The position numbers and the translations under genes are program-made. This document shows, one piece after another, positions 1-8,686 of a DNA stretch of 64,000 nucleotides; position 1 is the stretch's first letter, and the number at the start of each line of letters is the position of its first letter. This DNA is from Eubacterium sp. GTDB taxonomy: Bacteria; Bacillota; Clostridia; Oscillospirales; Acutalibacteraceae. The stretch is taken from assembly GCA_022511225.1 (NCBI GenBank), contig JAFLRZ010000001.1, positions 62,001 to 126,000 on the forward strand, read 5' to 3'. A model generated the notes under the pieces. That model was not told the DNA's origin, did no database searches, and saw nothing but the letters and a program-made list of their open reading frames with translations.

Positions 1-37
1 TTGCAAACACCACTTTGGAGGAAACGGAGGAATAATA

Positions 38-718
38 TTGCAGCTAATCAGTAATAAAGAAATTGTTGACGTAATCAGATATACTGACCACTCTGCAATT
101 ATTGTTGAGAAGATACCACTGCCTAATACCAATCAATACAAAGCACAATACTCTGTGGTTGATTTTGAGAATAACAGTGTAGACATCTTGACTAAGAGTG
201 CATATCTGCTTAAAAAGTTCGGCTCAAAATATGAAGCAATCAGCAATGCAATGCCGAACTTTGTTCAGTGTGACGCAGCAATTTTATATGACAGAAGAGT
301 TCTTGTTATTTTTCCGAACGGTGAAGCAGGAATTTTTGACAGAGAGGGCGAACTTGAGTGGAACGGACGCTTCGAGTATCACGACAATCCAACGAAGTCG
401 CTCGCTTTAGAGGGTAAATATTTTTGGAGTGTTTGCCCTGAAGAAAACTGTGTAATAAGATATTTTTCACAGAATATGAAGCTTGACCTTCGTATCGGCA
501 GCAAAGATGCGCAGACCTTTGTATCGCCGACTCACATAAGCTGTGCCGACGGTGACTTATACGTTTGCTGTGATTCAAACAAGGTCAGGAAAATTAATAA
601 AGATGATTACACTGTATCAGACTATCTTAATTTTACTGACAATATAAAAAGGTTTTACAAAATCGGTGACTGGTCTGTTGCCGTAATGAAGAGCGGTACA
701 TACGTTTTAGAAAATTAA
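38..718 (+). CDS. Hypothetical beta-rich protein
   Basis: I do not recognise a family for this 226-residue protein. It has no signal peptide or membrane segment. The sequence is a succession of short beta-strand-like stretches with aromatic and glycine/aspartate turns (for example GEAGIFDREGELEWNGRF and DGDLYVCCDSNKVRKI), which resembles the blades of a WD/NHL-type beta-propeller, but this is only an impression. It starts at a TTG seven bases after a GGAGG at 26-30, which supports the start. It faces ldh convergently, and a structured repeat with a terminator lies between them. Confidence 0.75.
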   Translation: MQLISNKEIVDVIRYTDHSAIIVEKIPLPNTNQYKAQYSVVDFENNSVDILTKSAYLLKKFGSKYEAISNAMPNFVQCDAAILYDRRVLVIFPNGEAGIFDREGELEWNGRFEYHDNPTKSLALEGKYFWSVCPEENCVIRYFSQNMKLDLRIGSKDAQTFVSPTHISCADGDLYVCCDSNKVRKINKDDYTVSDYLNFTDNIKRFYKIGDWSVAVMKSGTYVLEN

Positions 719-731
719 AATAGAGAAAGCG

Positions 732-766
732 AAAAAGTGCGAGAACTCGATGTTCTCGCACTTTTT
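732..766. terminator. Bidirectional intrinsic terminator
   Basis: AAAAAGTGCGAGAAC pairs perfectly with GTTCTCGCACTTTTT around a 5-nt loop. It has a U-tract on each strand, so it can serve both the upstream hypothetical gene and ldh. Confidence 0.85.
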
Positions 767-846
767 CTTGATATTAATATAAGGTGCTTTGCACTCGGAG
801 CGATGCGGTCATCGTTACATACGGAGAATTTTAATTCAATACAATT
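732..846 (+). repeat. Dispersed structured repeat, copy 1
   Basis: This stretch of about 115 bp lies between convergent genes. It begins with a perfect 15-bp stem (732-746 with 752-766) ending in runs of A and T, followed by a small GTGC-TTT-GCAC hairpin, a CGATG/CATCG hairpin, the word TACGGAGAA and the tail ATTCAATACA. The same succession occurs at 29871-29984, also between convergent genes. The first stem works as a terminator on either strand. Confidence 0.7.
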
Positions 847-875
847 TCGATGATGAAATGCGTTTTTCAATACTC

Positions 876-1817
876 TTATTCAATTTCAGCAAGCATTTCT
901 CTTATAATATTTGCTGAGGATTCGAATTTTTGTTTTTCTTCATCGTTTAAGTTCATTTCGAAAATTTCACGCACGCCGTTTCTGTTAACTACTGACGGAA
1001 CACCGATATATATTCCCTTCTGCCCGTATTCTCCTCGAAGAAGTGTTGACACTGTAAATACGGAATTCTCATCAAAAAGAATCGCTCTTGTGAGCCTTGC
1101 AAGTACCATACCGATACCGTAGTAAGTTGCTTTCTTTGCCTTTATAATTTCATAAGCCGAGTCCCTTACCTCAACAGCAAGCTCTGCCATATCCTGCTCT
1201 AAGTCGGGATTATTTTTTGAAAGCTCCGACAGCGGTTTTACGGAAATAAATGCATTGCTCCAGCAGACAAATTCCGAATCACCGTGCTCTCCGATTACGT
1301 ATGCATGCACGTTCCTCGGATTAAGCTTAAAGTAATCGCTCATAAGGTGCTTTAATCTTGCAGAATCAAGCGACGTACCTGAGCCGAGAACTCTTGACGA
1401 CGGAAATCCTGATAGCTCATATACGACCTGACTCATAATATCAACAGGATTTGATGCAACAAGAAATACACCTGCAAAGCCACTTGATACGACAGGCTTT
1501 ACAATAGTCTTTAATGTTTCATAATTCTTTTTTAATAAATCTCTTCTCGTTTCCCCTTTAATCTGCGGAGCACCGGCACAAATTACAACTAAATCTGCAT
1601 CTCTGCAGTCGTCATACGTGCCTGCCGATATTTTCATAGACGTTGGCGCAAAAGGAAGTCCGTGACTTAAATCTGCCGCCTCTCCCCAAACTTTTTCTTC
1701 ATTAATATCAATAAGCACAAGCTCATCACAAATATTCTGATTAAGCATTGCGTAGGCATAGCTCATACCTACCATTCCAATGCCGACAATTACAACCTTT
1801 TTGTTATCGTTACACAT
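876..1817 (-). CDS. ldh: L-lactate dehydrogenase
   Basis: This 313-residue enzyme reduces pyruvate to L-lactate with NADH, regenerating NAD in fermentation. The Rossmann glycine motif VGIGMVG is at residues 11-17, the substrate-loop arginine follows KGET near residue 91, GTSLDSAR is at 147-154, and the catalytic-histidine motif GEHGDSE is at 176-182. Length is normal for the family. Malate dehydrogenase is less likely given the lactate-type IGEHGDSE context. The ATG follows a hairpin whose 3' arm carries the only Shine-Dalgarno-like sequence (GGGTGA), so translation may depend on whether the hairpin forms. It lies downstream of the phosphoribosyltransferase. Confidence 0.95.
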   Translation of the reverse strand: MCNDNKKVVIVGIGMVGMSYAYAMLNQNICDELVLIDINEEKVWGEAADLSHGLPFAPTSMKISAGTYDDCRDADLVVICAGAPQIKGETRRDLLKKNYETLKTIVKPVVSSGFAGVFLVASNPVDIMSQVVYELSGFPSSRVLGSGTSLDSARLKHLMSDYFKLNPRNVHAYVIGEHGDSEFVCWSNAFISVKPLSELSKNNPDLEQDMAELAVEVRDSAYEIIKAKKATYYGIGMVLARLTRAILFDENSVFTVSTLLRGEYGQKGIYIGVPSVVNRNGVREIFEMNLNDEEKQKFESSANIIREMLAEIE

Positions 1818-1824
1818 AAAAAAT

Positions 1825-1854
1825 CACCCACTGATATTATTACATCAATGGGTG
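1825..1854 (-). terminator. Terminator overlapping the ldh ribosome binding site
   Basis: On the minus strand CACCCATTGAT pairs with ATCAGTGGGTG (one G-U pair), followed by ATTTTTT and then directly by the ldh ATG. It terminates the phosphoribosyltransferase transcript. Its 3' arm is also the probable ldh Shine-Dalgarno region. Confidence 0.75.
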
Positions 1855-1866
1855 CTTTTATTATAT

Positions 1867-2409
1867 TTACTTAAAAAACAGCGGTATTCTTTCAAGGTAG
1901 ACTATATCATCTCTATCTCCTGCATCTCCCTCAGCAAGAGGTGCACAGGATGCGACAATATTTCCTTCAAACGCTTCAACAAGACCGTGAACAACCTTAA
2001 GACTTTCACCTGTTGAAATCACGTCATCAACTATAAGAACTCTTTTACCCTTGAGCAAATCGCCGTCCTCGTGACCAAGATAGAGTGACTGCTCCTTCTG
2101 AGTAGTTATTGACGTAACAGTATACTTGATAGGATTATCCATATAAACCTTTACGCCTTTTCTGACAACGATATACTTCTTGCCTGAGAGTCTGCTCATC
2201 TCATATGCAAGCGGAATTGACTTTGCCTCAGGAGTAACAATATAATCAAATTCAGGTACCTTTTCAAGAAGCGCCTTAGCACAAGCCTCTGTAAGCTCCA
2301 CGTCACCAAAAAGGATGAAAGCCGCAATATCAAGGCTGTCAGATACAGAGAATTTTTTTAATTGTCTTTCAACACCTGCAATTTTTAATGTATAAAACTC
2401 ATTATTCAT
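1867..2409 (-). CDS. Phosphoribosyltransferase family protein (adenine/xanthine type)
   Basis: This 180-residue type I phosphoribosyltransferase has the PRPP-binding motif VLIVDDVISTGES at residues 124-136. Its length and layout fit adenine or xanthine phosphoribosyltransferase-like purine salvage enzymes, which join a free base to PRPP. The exact base cannot be read from the sequence. Its start overlaps the end of the HIT gene by 4 bp, so the two are probably translationally coupled and cotranscribed with alaS. A terminator follows it. Confidence 0.85.
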   Translation of the reverse strand: MNNEFYTLKIAGVERQLKKFSVSDSLDIAAFILFGDVELTEACAKALLEKVPEFDYIVTPEAKSIPLAYEMSRLSGKKYIVVRKGVKVYMDNPIKYTVTSITTQKEQSLYLGHEDGDLLKGKRVLIVDDVISTGESLKVVHGLVEAFEGNIVASCAPLAEGDAGDRDDIVYLERIPLFFK

Positions 2410-2738
2410 ATTATTTTCTCTCCTAACTTAACACCACCGACAATATGGAAATGAAGGTGCATAACAGTCTGTCCGGCATTCTCACCGCAATTATTTATAA
2501 CTCTGTAAGAGTCAATTCCCTGTGATTTTGCAATCTCAGGTATTTTTTCAAAAATCCTTGCAACATACTTACTATTGCCGGTGTTCACGCTGTTAGCAGA
2601 GTCAATATGCTCCTTTGGAACAACGATAATATGAATGGGGGCAACAGGATTAATATCCTTGAATGCAAGAATCATATCATCCTCATAAACCTTTGTTGAC
2701 GGAATATTGCCTGCAACAATTTCACAAAAAATACACAT
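2406..2738 (-). CDS. HIT family nucleotide-binding protein
   Basis: This 110-residue histidine-triad protein has the HLHFH motif at residues 94-98, the active site of nucleotide phosphoramidases and hydrolases of the HINT/PKCI branch. Cys2 and Cys5 of the N-terminal CIFC, as in many bacterial HIT proteins, probably help to bind zinc. The physiological substrate is not predictable; adenosine phosphoramidates or dinucleoside polyphosphates are typical. It lies between alaS (12 bp upstream) and the phosphoribosyltransferase, in one leftward transcription unit. Confidence 0.93.
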   Translation of the reverse strand: MCIFCEIVAGNIPSTKVYEDDMILAFKDINPVAPIHIIVVPKEHIDSANSVNTGNSKYVARIFEKIPEIAKSQGIDSYRVINNCGENAGQTVMHLHFHIVGGVKLGEKII

Positions 2739-2749
2739 ACTGCCACTCC

Positions 2750-5377
2750 TTACTTAATCATACCTTTTACAGTTGCTTCAACCGCAGATATAGCAGAGTC
2801 GAGCTTTGAGATTTCCTTAGCTCCTGCCATAGCTGAGTCAGGACGGCCACCGCCGCCGCCACCTGCAAGCTTTGCAATTTCACGAACAAGATCTCCTGCC
2901 TTAACACCCTTAGCAATAGCGTTCTTACCGCATACAGCAACGAGATTTGCCTTGTCACCGTTCACACCGGCAATCACTGCAACAACGTTATCACCTTTAG
3001 ACTTCAGGTCGTCACCCATTGATCGAAGTGCGTCAGGAGTAGTTCCTTCAACCTTAGCAGTATAAAGCTCTAAGCCGTCAACATCAATCGGCTTTGAGAA
3101 CATATCAGCACTCTTAATTTTAGTAAGCTCGGAATTAAGCTTCTGGATTTCTTTATCCTTATCCTTATTATCTGCAACAATTGAGCTTACTCTGTCATAA
3201 ACATCGTGCTCTCCTGTCTTAAGAGTTGATGCGATAGTTTTTATAGTATTGCTGTTATCGTTAAAGAGCTGAAGAAGATTATTGCCTGTAACAGCCGTGA
3301 TTCTTCTTACACCTGATGCAACAGAAGCTTCGCTCGTGATTTTAAACAATCCAAGCTCACCAGTATTTGAAACGTGAGTACCGCCACAGAATTCTGTTGA
3401 GAAATCACCTGCTTTAACAACACGAACGATATCGCCGTACTTTTCGCCAAAGAGCATCATTGCGCCCATTTTCTTTGCTTCTTCAATAGGCATTTCCTGC
3501 ATAGATACAGGTGTTGCACTCATAATATATTCGTTAACAAGTCCTTCTACTCGTGCAATTTCCTCATCAGTCATTGCGTTAAAGTGAGTAAAGTCGAAAC
3601 GAATCTCATTCCCGTCAACAAGCTGACCTGCCTGCTCAACGTGAGTACCCAGAATCTTACGCAGTGCAGCCTGTAAAAGATGTGCTCCTGTATGGTTACG
3701 CATTATATCCTTGCGAGGATGTTCATAAACCATTGCATTAACATCATCGTCTGCACAGATTACACCTGTTTCAACAATTCCTGAATGGAGGTAGATATTA
3801 TCTGCATTTTTTGTAGTATCCGAAACAGTAAAAAGATTATCTCCTTTGCTAATTGAACCTGCATCACCTACCTGACCGCCTGACTGGGCGTAGAAGGGAG
3901 TTTTATCAAGTATAACTGTTCCCTTTTCGCCTGCACCGAGCATATTAACAAGCTCGCCGTCAGAATTAACAATTGCAAGAACCTTTGCCGAGCATCCGAA
4001 ATCTGTATAACCGACAAATTCAGTTTTTTCGGCTTCAATCTTTACGCTCTCGCCTTTCCAAGCATCTGCGCCTGCATCCTTACGAGCTGCACGAGCAGTT
4101 GCCTTTTGATTAGCAAGAAGCTCATTAAACTTCTCCTCATCAACAGTCATACCCTTTTCTTCAAGGACGTCCTTTGTAAGATCAAGCGGGAAACCGTAGG
4201 TATCATTAAGCTTAAATGCGTCTTCACCTGAAAATACAGTACCCTCTGTTTTTTCAATATACTCATCAAGAAGAGCAAGTCCTGCATCGATAGTCTTGCC
4301 AAAGGATTCCTCCTCCGAAAGCAGAATCTTAGTGATAAGCTCTGCTTTGTCTGCAAGCTCAGGATAGGCAACAGAATTTTCTTCAATAACTGTTTTGCAA
4401 ACCTTATGAAGAAATGGTTCGTTAACACCTAAAAGTCTGCCATGACGGCATGCACGGCGGATAAGGCGCCGAAGGACGTAGCCCCTGCCGTTGTTAGAAG
4501 GAATTACACCGTCACCAATCATAAATGTAGAAGAACGAACGTGGTCAGTGATAACACGAAGAGAAATATCAGTCTTGCTGTCGTCATGGTACTTAACTCC
4601 GGCAATTTCAGAAATTTTCTTCATAATATTTTGAACGGTATCAACCTCAAAGAGATTATCAACGCCCTGCATTACACAGGCAAGGCGCTCAAGACCCATA
4701 CCCGTATCTATATTCTTCTGCACGAGCTCTGTATAATTACCCTCACCGTCATTATTAAACTGACTGAAAACGTTATTCCAGATTTCCATATATCGGTCGC
4801 ACTCACAACCGGGAGCGCAATCCGGCTTTCCGCAGCCGTACTTTTCTCCACGATCAAAGTGTATTTCAGAGCAAGGACCGCATGGACCTGAGCCGTGCTC
4901 CCAGAAATTATCCTCTTTACCAAGTCTTACGATATGGGAGGGATCAATTCCGATTTCCTTTGTCCATACGTCATATGCCTCATCATCGTCTGTATAGATG
5001 GTTGCCCAAAGCTTGTCAACAGGCATTTCAAGCACTTCGGTGAAAAACTCCCAAGACCATTTAAGAGCCTCACTCTTAAAATAATCACCAAATGAAAAAT
5101 TGCCGAGCATTTCAAAAAAAGTTCCGTGGCGATCGGTTTTTCCGACGCTCTCAATATCAGGAGTACGGATACATTTCTGACAGGTTACCACTCTTGTTGA
5201 GGGAGGGGTTACCTCGCCTGTAAAGTATTTTTTCATAGGAGCCATTCCTGAATTTATAAGCAAAAGGCTCTTATCTCCATTTGGTACAAGCGAAAAGCTC
5301 GGAAGCCTAAGATGATCCTTACTTTCAAAAAATGAAAGAAACTTTTCTCTTAAATCGTTTAATGATGTCCATTCCAT
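2750..5377 (-). CDS. alaS: Alanine--tRNA ligase
   Basis: This class II aminoacyl-tRNA synthetase of 875 residues attaches alanine to tRNA(Ala). Visible features are the N-terminal catalytic core (GMAPMKKYFTGE, GPCGPCSEIHFDRG), the editing-domain zinc ligands in NHTGAHLLQ and FCGGTHVSNTGELG, and the C-terminal DHHA1-type glycine run (GGGGGG) before RPDSAMAG. I place the start at the ATG at 5377 (MEWTSLNDLR), preceded by GAGG. A longer reading frame upstream to 5467 runs through a palindrome and has no family similarity. I see no T-box leader; the 90-bp gap holds only that palindrome. Confidence 0.97.
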   Translation of the reverse strand: MEWTSLNDLREKFLSFFESKDHLRLPSFSLVPNGDKSLLLINSGMAPMKKYFTGEVTPPSTRVVTCQKCIRTPDIESVGKTDRHGTFFEMLGNFSFGDYFKSEALKWSWEFFTEVLEMPVDKLWATIYTDDDEAYDVWTKEIGIDPSHIVRLGKEDNFWEHGSGPCGPCSEIHFDRGEKYGCGKPDCAPGCECDRYMEIWNNVFSQFNNDGEGNYTELVQKNIDTGMGLERLACVMQGVDNLFEVDTVQNIMKKISEIAGVKYHDDSKTDISLRVITDHVRSSTFMIGDGVIPSNNGRGYVLRRLIRRACRHGRLLGVNEPFLHKVCKTVIEENSVAYPELADKAELITKILLSEEESFGKTIDAGLALLDEYIEKTEGTVFSGEDAFKLNDTYGFPLDLTKDVLEEKGMTVDEEKFNELLANQKATARAARKDAGADAWKGESVKIEAEKTEFVGYTDFGCSAKVLAIVNSDGELVNMLGAGEKGTVILDKTPFYAQSGGQVGDAGSISKGDNLFTVSDTTKNADNIYLHSGIVETGVICADDDVNAMVYEHPRKDIMRNHTGAHLLQAALRKILGTHVEQAGQLVDGNEIRFDFTHFNAMTDEEIARVEGLVNEYIMSATPVSMQEMPIEEAKKMGAMMLFGEKYGDIVRVVKAGDFSTEFCGGTHVSNTGELGLFKITSEASVASGVRRITAVTGNNLLQLFNDNSNTIKTIASTLKTGEHDVYDRVSSIVADNKDKDKEIQKLNSELTKIKSADMFSKPIDVDGLELYTAKVEGTTPDALRSMGDDLKSKGDNVVAVIAGVNGDKANLVAVCGKNAIAKGVKAGDLVREIAKLAGGGGGGRPDSAMAGAKEISKLDSAISAVEATVKGMIK

Positions 5378-5424
5378 ATTTATATACCTCGATAATAAAA
5401 TCGTAATATTGTAAAAATAGTTCT

Positions 5425-5451
5425 GTAGGGCAACAAAATCTGTTGCCCTAC
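5425..5451. repeat. Perfect 11-bp palindrome upstream of alaS
   Basis: GTAGGGCAACA and TGTTGCCCTAC pair perfectly around AAATC. It lies between the YdbC-like gene and alaS. It has no U-tract, so it looks like a small REP/MITE-type palindrome rather than a good terminator. Confidence 0.6.
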
Positions 5452-5467
5452 GAATAAAATTCAGCAA

Positions 5468-5683
5468 TTAAAGGTTTTCAACAAGCTTTGCAAGCTCTTT
5501 AACCTCATCAACAGTAAAGGTAAGACCCTTGCTCATCTTTGAATGATCAGGTGACCAATCTCTGACGTCAATCTTTGGCTCGCGACCATTCCATGAAATC
5601 ATATTGACTTCTCGAGTCCAGCCCTTAGCTGTTTCTGAAATAACGCCGAGATGATCTGTGATTTCGTACTTAATTTCAGGCAT
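5468..5683 (-). CDS. YdbC/PC4-like ssDNA-binding family protein
   Basis: This small protein of 71 residues matches the Firmicute YdbC family (PC4-type fold). It has the pattern EIKYEITDHLGVIS, GWTREVNMISWNG, KIDVRDWSPDH, then a C-terminal helix DEVKELAKLVENL. Members bind single-stranded nucleic acid through the PC4 fold; a role in transcription or replication is family inference. The start ATG follows a strong AAAAGGAGGAG. It is transcribed with, or just ahead of, alaS. Confidence 0.8.
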   Translation of the reverse strand: MPEIKYEITDHLGVISETAKGWTREVNMISWNGREPKIDVRDWSPDHSKMSKGLTFTVDEVKELAKLVENL

Positions 5684-5730
5684 TGAATACTCCTCCTTTT
5701 CATTAAAATAAATATTTGCATAAAACTTTT

Positions 5731-6948
5731 TTATAAAGACTTAACTATTTCTGCTGTATCACGAGCAATAGTAAGCTCCTCGTCAGTTGCAAGAATAAAT
5801 ACTCTTACGTTGTCGGTAGGATCTGTAAGCTCTGCTTCAGCACCCTTCTGAGTTTTTGCGTTAATATCTTCGTCAATATTAACACCCATATAACCAAGAT
5901 ATGAGCAAATCTTTGAACGAAGCCATACGCCGTTCTCACCAATGCCACCTGTAAATACGATAGCGTCAACGCCGTTCATTGCAGCTATATATGAACCGAT
6001 GAATTTAGCAATTTCATATGCCTGCATTTCGTGGGCAAGAATAGCTCTTTCGTCACCATTTGACTGAGCAGCGCAAATATCTCTGTCGTCTGACATATGA
6101 TTTGAAATACCGTATACACCTGATTTTTTATTAAGAACAGTATCCATATCATCAGGTGTAAGACCGAGCTTCTTCATAAGGAAGGTAATAGCAGATGGAT
6201 CAACACCACCTGAACGAGTACCCATCATAAAGCCGTCAAGAGGAGTGAATCCCATTGAAGTGTCAACAACCTTGCCGTGCTTAACTGCGGCAATTGATGA
6301 ACCGTTACCAAGATGACAGGTAATGACCTTGAGTTCCTTTAGACTCTTTCCAATCTTCTCTGCTACACGGTTTGAAACAAACTTATGTGAAGTGCCGTGA
6401 AAGCCGTAACGGCGAACACCGTAATTTTCATAATACTCATAAGGAAGAGCATACATATAAGCCTTTGGCGGCATTGTGCTGTGGAATGCTGTATCAAATA
6501 CGGCTACCTGTGGAACATCGGGTCCAACAACCTCAAGGCAAGCCTTATATCCCTGAAGGTTTGCAGGGTTGTGAAGCGGTGCAAGCGGTGAAAGCTCCTC
6601 AACTGTCTTAACAACTTCTTCATCAATAAGAACGCTGCACTTGTACTTATCTCCACCCTGAACAAATCTATGGCCGATAGCATCAATCTCATTAAACGAG
6701 TCAATGACCTTATGCTCGCCCTCAGAAAGTATGTACTTAACTTCATTGAATGCTGCTGTATGGTTAGGAAGCTCCTTGTCGTAAGTAAACTTCTCGCCGT
6801 TTTTCTTGACGATGACATTTTCTTCTCCGCCAAGAATTTCAAGACCGATTCTCTCTATACTGCCGTTACATAAAACAGATTCATCACTCATATCAAGAAG
6901 CTGATATTTTAATGATGAGCTGCCGCAATTAATAACCAAAATTTTCAA
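5731..6948 (-). CDS. ackA: Acetate kinase
   Basis: This 405-residue ASKHA kinase interconverts acetyl phosphate plus ADP with acetate plus ATP, the last step of acetate fermentation. Family signatures are ILVINCGSSSLKYQL at the N-terminus, GHRFVQGG, CHLGNGSS, PLDGFMMGTRSGGVDP and FTGGIGENG. The start is probably the TTG at 6948, giving MKILVINCG. It lies 7 nt after GGAGG, and upstream codons are outside the family. No pta gene is adjacent. It diverges from tmcAL, whose product consumes acetate. Confidence 0.96.
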   Translation of the reverse strand: MKILVINCGSSSLKYQLLDMSDESVLCNGSIERIGLEILGGEENVIVKKNGEKFTYDKELPNHTAAFNEVKYILSEGEHKVIDSFNEIDAIGHRFVQGGDKYKCSVLIDEEVVKTVEELSPLAPLHNPANLQGYKACLEVVGPDVPQVAVFDTAFHSTMPPKAYMYALPYEYYENYGVRRYGFHGTSHKFVSNRVAEKIGKSLKELKVITCHLGNGSSIAAVKHGKVVDTSMGFTPLDGFMMGTRSGGVDPSAITFLMKKLGLTPDDMDTVLNKKSGVYGISNHMSDDRDICAAQSNGDERAILAHEMQAYEIAKFIGSYIAAMNGVDAIVFTGGIGENGVWLRSKICSYLGYMGVNIDEDINAKTQKGAEAELTDPTDNVRVFILATDEELTIARDTAEIVKSL

Positions 6949-6992
6949 AACATTTCCTCCGAATATTGATTTTAGCATATAAATACATTATT

Positions 6993-7022
6993 ATAATAAT
7001 ATAGTATATATTATTATGTCAA
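6993..7022 (-). promoter_or_regulatory. Predicted ackA promoter
   Basis: TTGACA (7022-7017), an 18-bp spacer and TATTAT (6998-6993) point toward ackA in the AT-rich divergent region shared with tmcAL. Confidence 0.55.
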
Positions 7023-7042
7023 GAGGAATATAAGGATTTTTT

Positions 7043-8104
7043 ATGAATTATGGTATAATTTGCGAATTCAATCCATTTCACAAGGGTCACAAGTACCTTA
7101 TCGATACAATCAAATCTGAAAATGACAGTGTAATCTGCGTTATGAGCGGTAATCTTGTACAACGCGGTGAGTTTGCAATATATGATAAATTAACACGGGC
7201 AAAAACAGCTCTTGAAAACGGTGCAGACCTTGTTATTGAGCTTCCGTGTGTTTACTCGGTTATGTCTGCCAAAGGCTTTGCTCAAAATGCTGTGAGCATT
7301 CTTGAAAGTACAGGATGTGTTGATGCACTTGCTTTTGGAGGAGAATGTGACGATATTGAAAGACTTTATGATATTGCAAAGAGAGTTAAAAACAGTGACG
7401 CACTGATAAAAAAGGAAATGAAAAAGGGTATCTCCTACCCTTCTGCAAGGAGAAATATTGTTAATAGCTCTGTTCTTGATTCACCAAATAATATTCTTGC
7501 AATCGAGTATATCAATGCAACAAACCTTGACTGCCGTGTTGTAAAGAGAATCGGAGCCGGTCACGACAGTAATGACAGTGATTACAGTGCTTCGGCAATA
7601 AGAAAAAGCCTTTCAGATGATGACATCTGCACACTTAAAAATTGCGAAAAGGCAGTACTTGCTAAGCTTAGAACAATGACCGCTGAAGATTTCCTGAACA
7701 TTGAGGATGTCAGTGACGGACTCGAAAACAGATTGTGCGAAGCAGTTAATACGGCAACAAGCCTCGATGAGCTATACGACTTAGTAAAAACAAAAAGATA
7801 CACTCATTCAAGAATAAGACGAATTATCCTGAGAGCGTATCTTGGAATAACGAGAGATTTTTCATTCAAGCCGCCGTACATCCGTGTATTAGGTTTTAAT
7901 AGCCGAGGAAGAGAAATACTTGCTTATATGAAAAAAGTCGCTTCCCTGCCGATTATAAGCCGATATGCAGATATAAAAGAGCTTGATGATAACGCAAAAA
8001 AGCTATTTGAGCTTGAATGCAGATGTACTGATTTATGTGCACTTGGATATAAAAAAGCTCTGCCTTGCGGAGCAGAGCAAAAAAGCCAGATAATAATTTT
8101 ATGA
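7043..8104 (+). CDS. tmcAL: tRNA(Met) cytidine acetate ligase (TmcAL)
   Basis: This 353-residue member of the TmcAL (formerly YlbM) nucleotidyltransferase family activates acetate with ATP and forms N4-acetylcytidine at the wobble position of elongator tRNA(Met). The signature FNPFHKGH is at residues 9-16, followed by CVMSGNLVQRGEFA and GADLVIELPCVYS. It is somewhat shorter than many homologues (about 390-400), mostly at the C-terminus. Its last 6 bp overlap convergently with the RNase M5 gene. The neighbouring acetate kinase supplies or uses the same metabolite, acetate. Confidence 0.92.
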   Translation: MNYGIICEFNPFHKGHKYLIDTIKSENDSVICVMSGNLVQRGEFAIYDKLTRAKTALENGADLVIELPCVYSVMSAKGFAQNAVSILESTGCVDALAFGGECDDIERLYDIAKRVKNSDALIKKEMKKGISYPSARRNIVNSSVLDSPNNILAIEYINATNLDCRVVKRIGAGHDSNDSDYSASAIRKSLSDDDICTLKNCEKAVLAKLRTMTAEDFLNIEDVSDGLENRLCEAVNTATSLDELYDLVKTKRYTHSRIRRIILRAYLGITRDFSFKPPYIRVLGFNSRGREILAYMKKVASLPIISRYADIKELDDNAKKLFELECRCTDLCALGYKKALPCGAEQKSQIIIL

Positions 8105-8686
8105 TTCAATAGAATTTTTAGCAAGAGTGAAAAATTCTTCTCTCGACATTGAAGAATTTATATATGAGAGAAAAGAATTAGTTGAAAGAAACTCCGGAAG
8201 ATTAAGAATTTTCAGGAGTTTCTTTTTATTTTGCCTTGCATTAGGTGTACCGGACAAGCCAAGGTCAAAGAGGTCAAAGTTAGTAATCGGATTTGTCTTA
8301 ACTGTTTCGGTTACAGAAATCTGAGTCTGTTCAAAAAGGGAAAGCAGAAGCTTATCATTCATACCCTCAACACCGAGCTTACCCTCCTTGGACGGCTTAA
8401 CCTTTCGCTTCTCTTTGCCAATAATATCGGGAATATAAATATGCTTAATCCGACTTGACGGTATGCCCGATGAGATATAATTTCTTATCTGAAAGCCGCT
8501 ATGATCGGAGTCAGTAATTACTATAATACCACGTTCCTCGGCAAGTTTCTTAATAAATGCAAGCTTTTCCCTATTCTTGTAAATGCCGAAGCCGTTTGTT
8601 TCTATAATCAGAGTATCAAGAATATTTGCAAGCTTAAGTTTATCGTATCTGCCCTCGACTATAACTGCTTCCTTGATTTTAAGCAT
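8099..8686 (-). CDS. rnmV: Ribonuclease M5-like Toprim protein
   Basis: This 195-residue protein has an N-terminal Toprim domain (VEGRYD with Glu11; TDSDHSG with Asp59 and Asp61) and a C-terminal DUF4093-type region. The arrangement matches ribonuclease M5, which matures 5S rRNA from its precursor. It overlaps the end of holA by 8 bp and is the last gene of the comEC-holA-rnmV run. It is convergent with tmcAL, sharing 6 bp. Confidence 0.88.
   Translation of the reverse strand: MLKIKEAVIVEGRYDKLKLANILDTLIIETNGFGIYKNREKLAFIKKLAEERGIIVITDSDHSGFQIRNYISSGIPSSRIKHIYIPDIIGKEKRKVKPSKEGKLGVEGMNDKLLLSLFEQTQISVTETVKTNPITNFDLFDLGLSGTPNARQNKKKLLKILNLPEFLSTNSFLSYINSSMSREEFFTLAKNSIES

Noticed and set aside
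5378-5467. Extended alaS reading frame with 30 extra N-terminal residues
   Set aside because: The extra codons run through a palindrome and lack family similarity; a GAGG precedes the ATG at 5377, where the alaS core begins.
5378-5467. T-box riboswitch in front of alaS
   Set aside because: The gap is only 90 bp, and neither the T-box core sequence nor an antiterminator/terminator pair is present.
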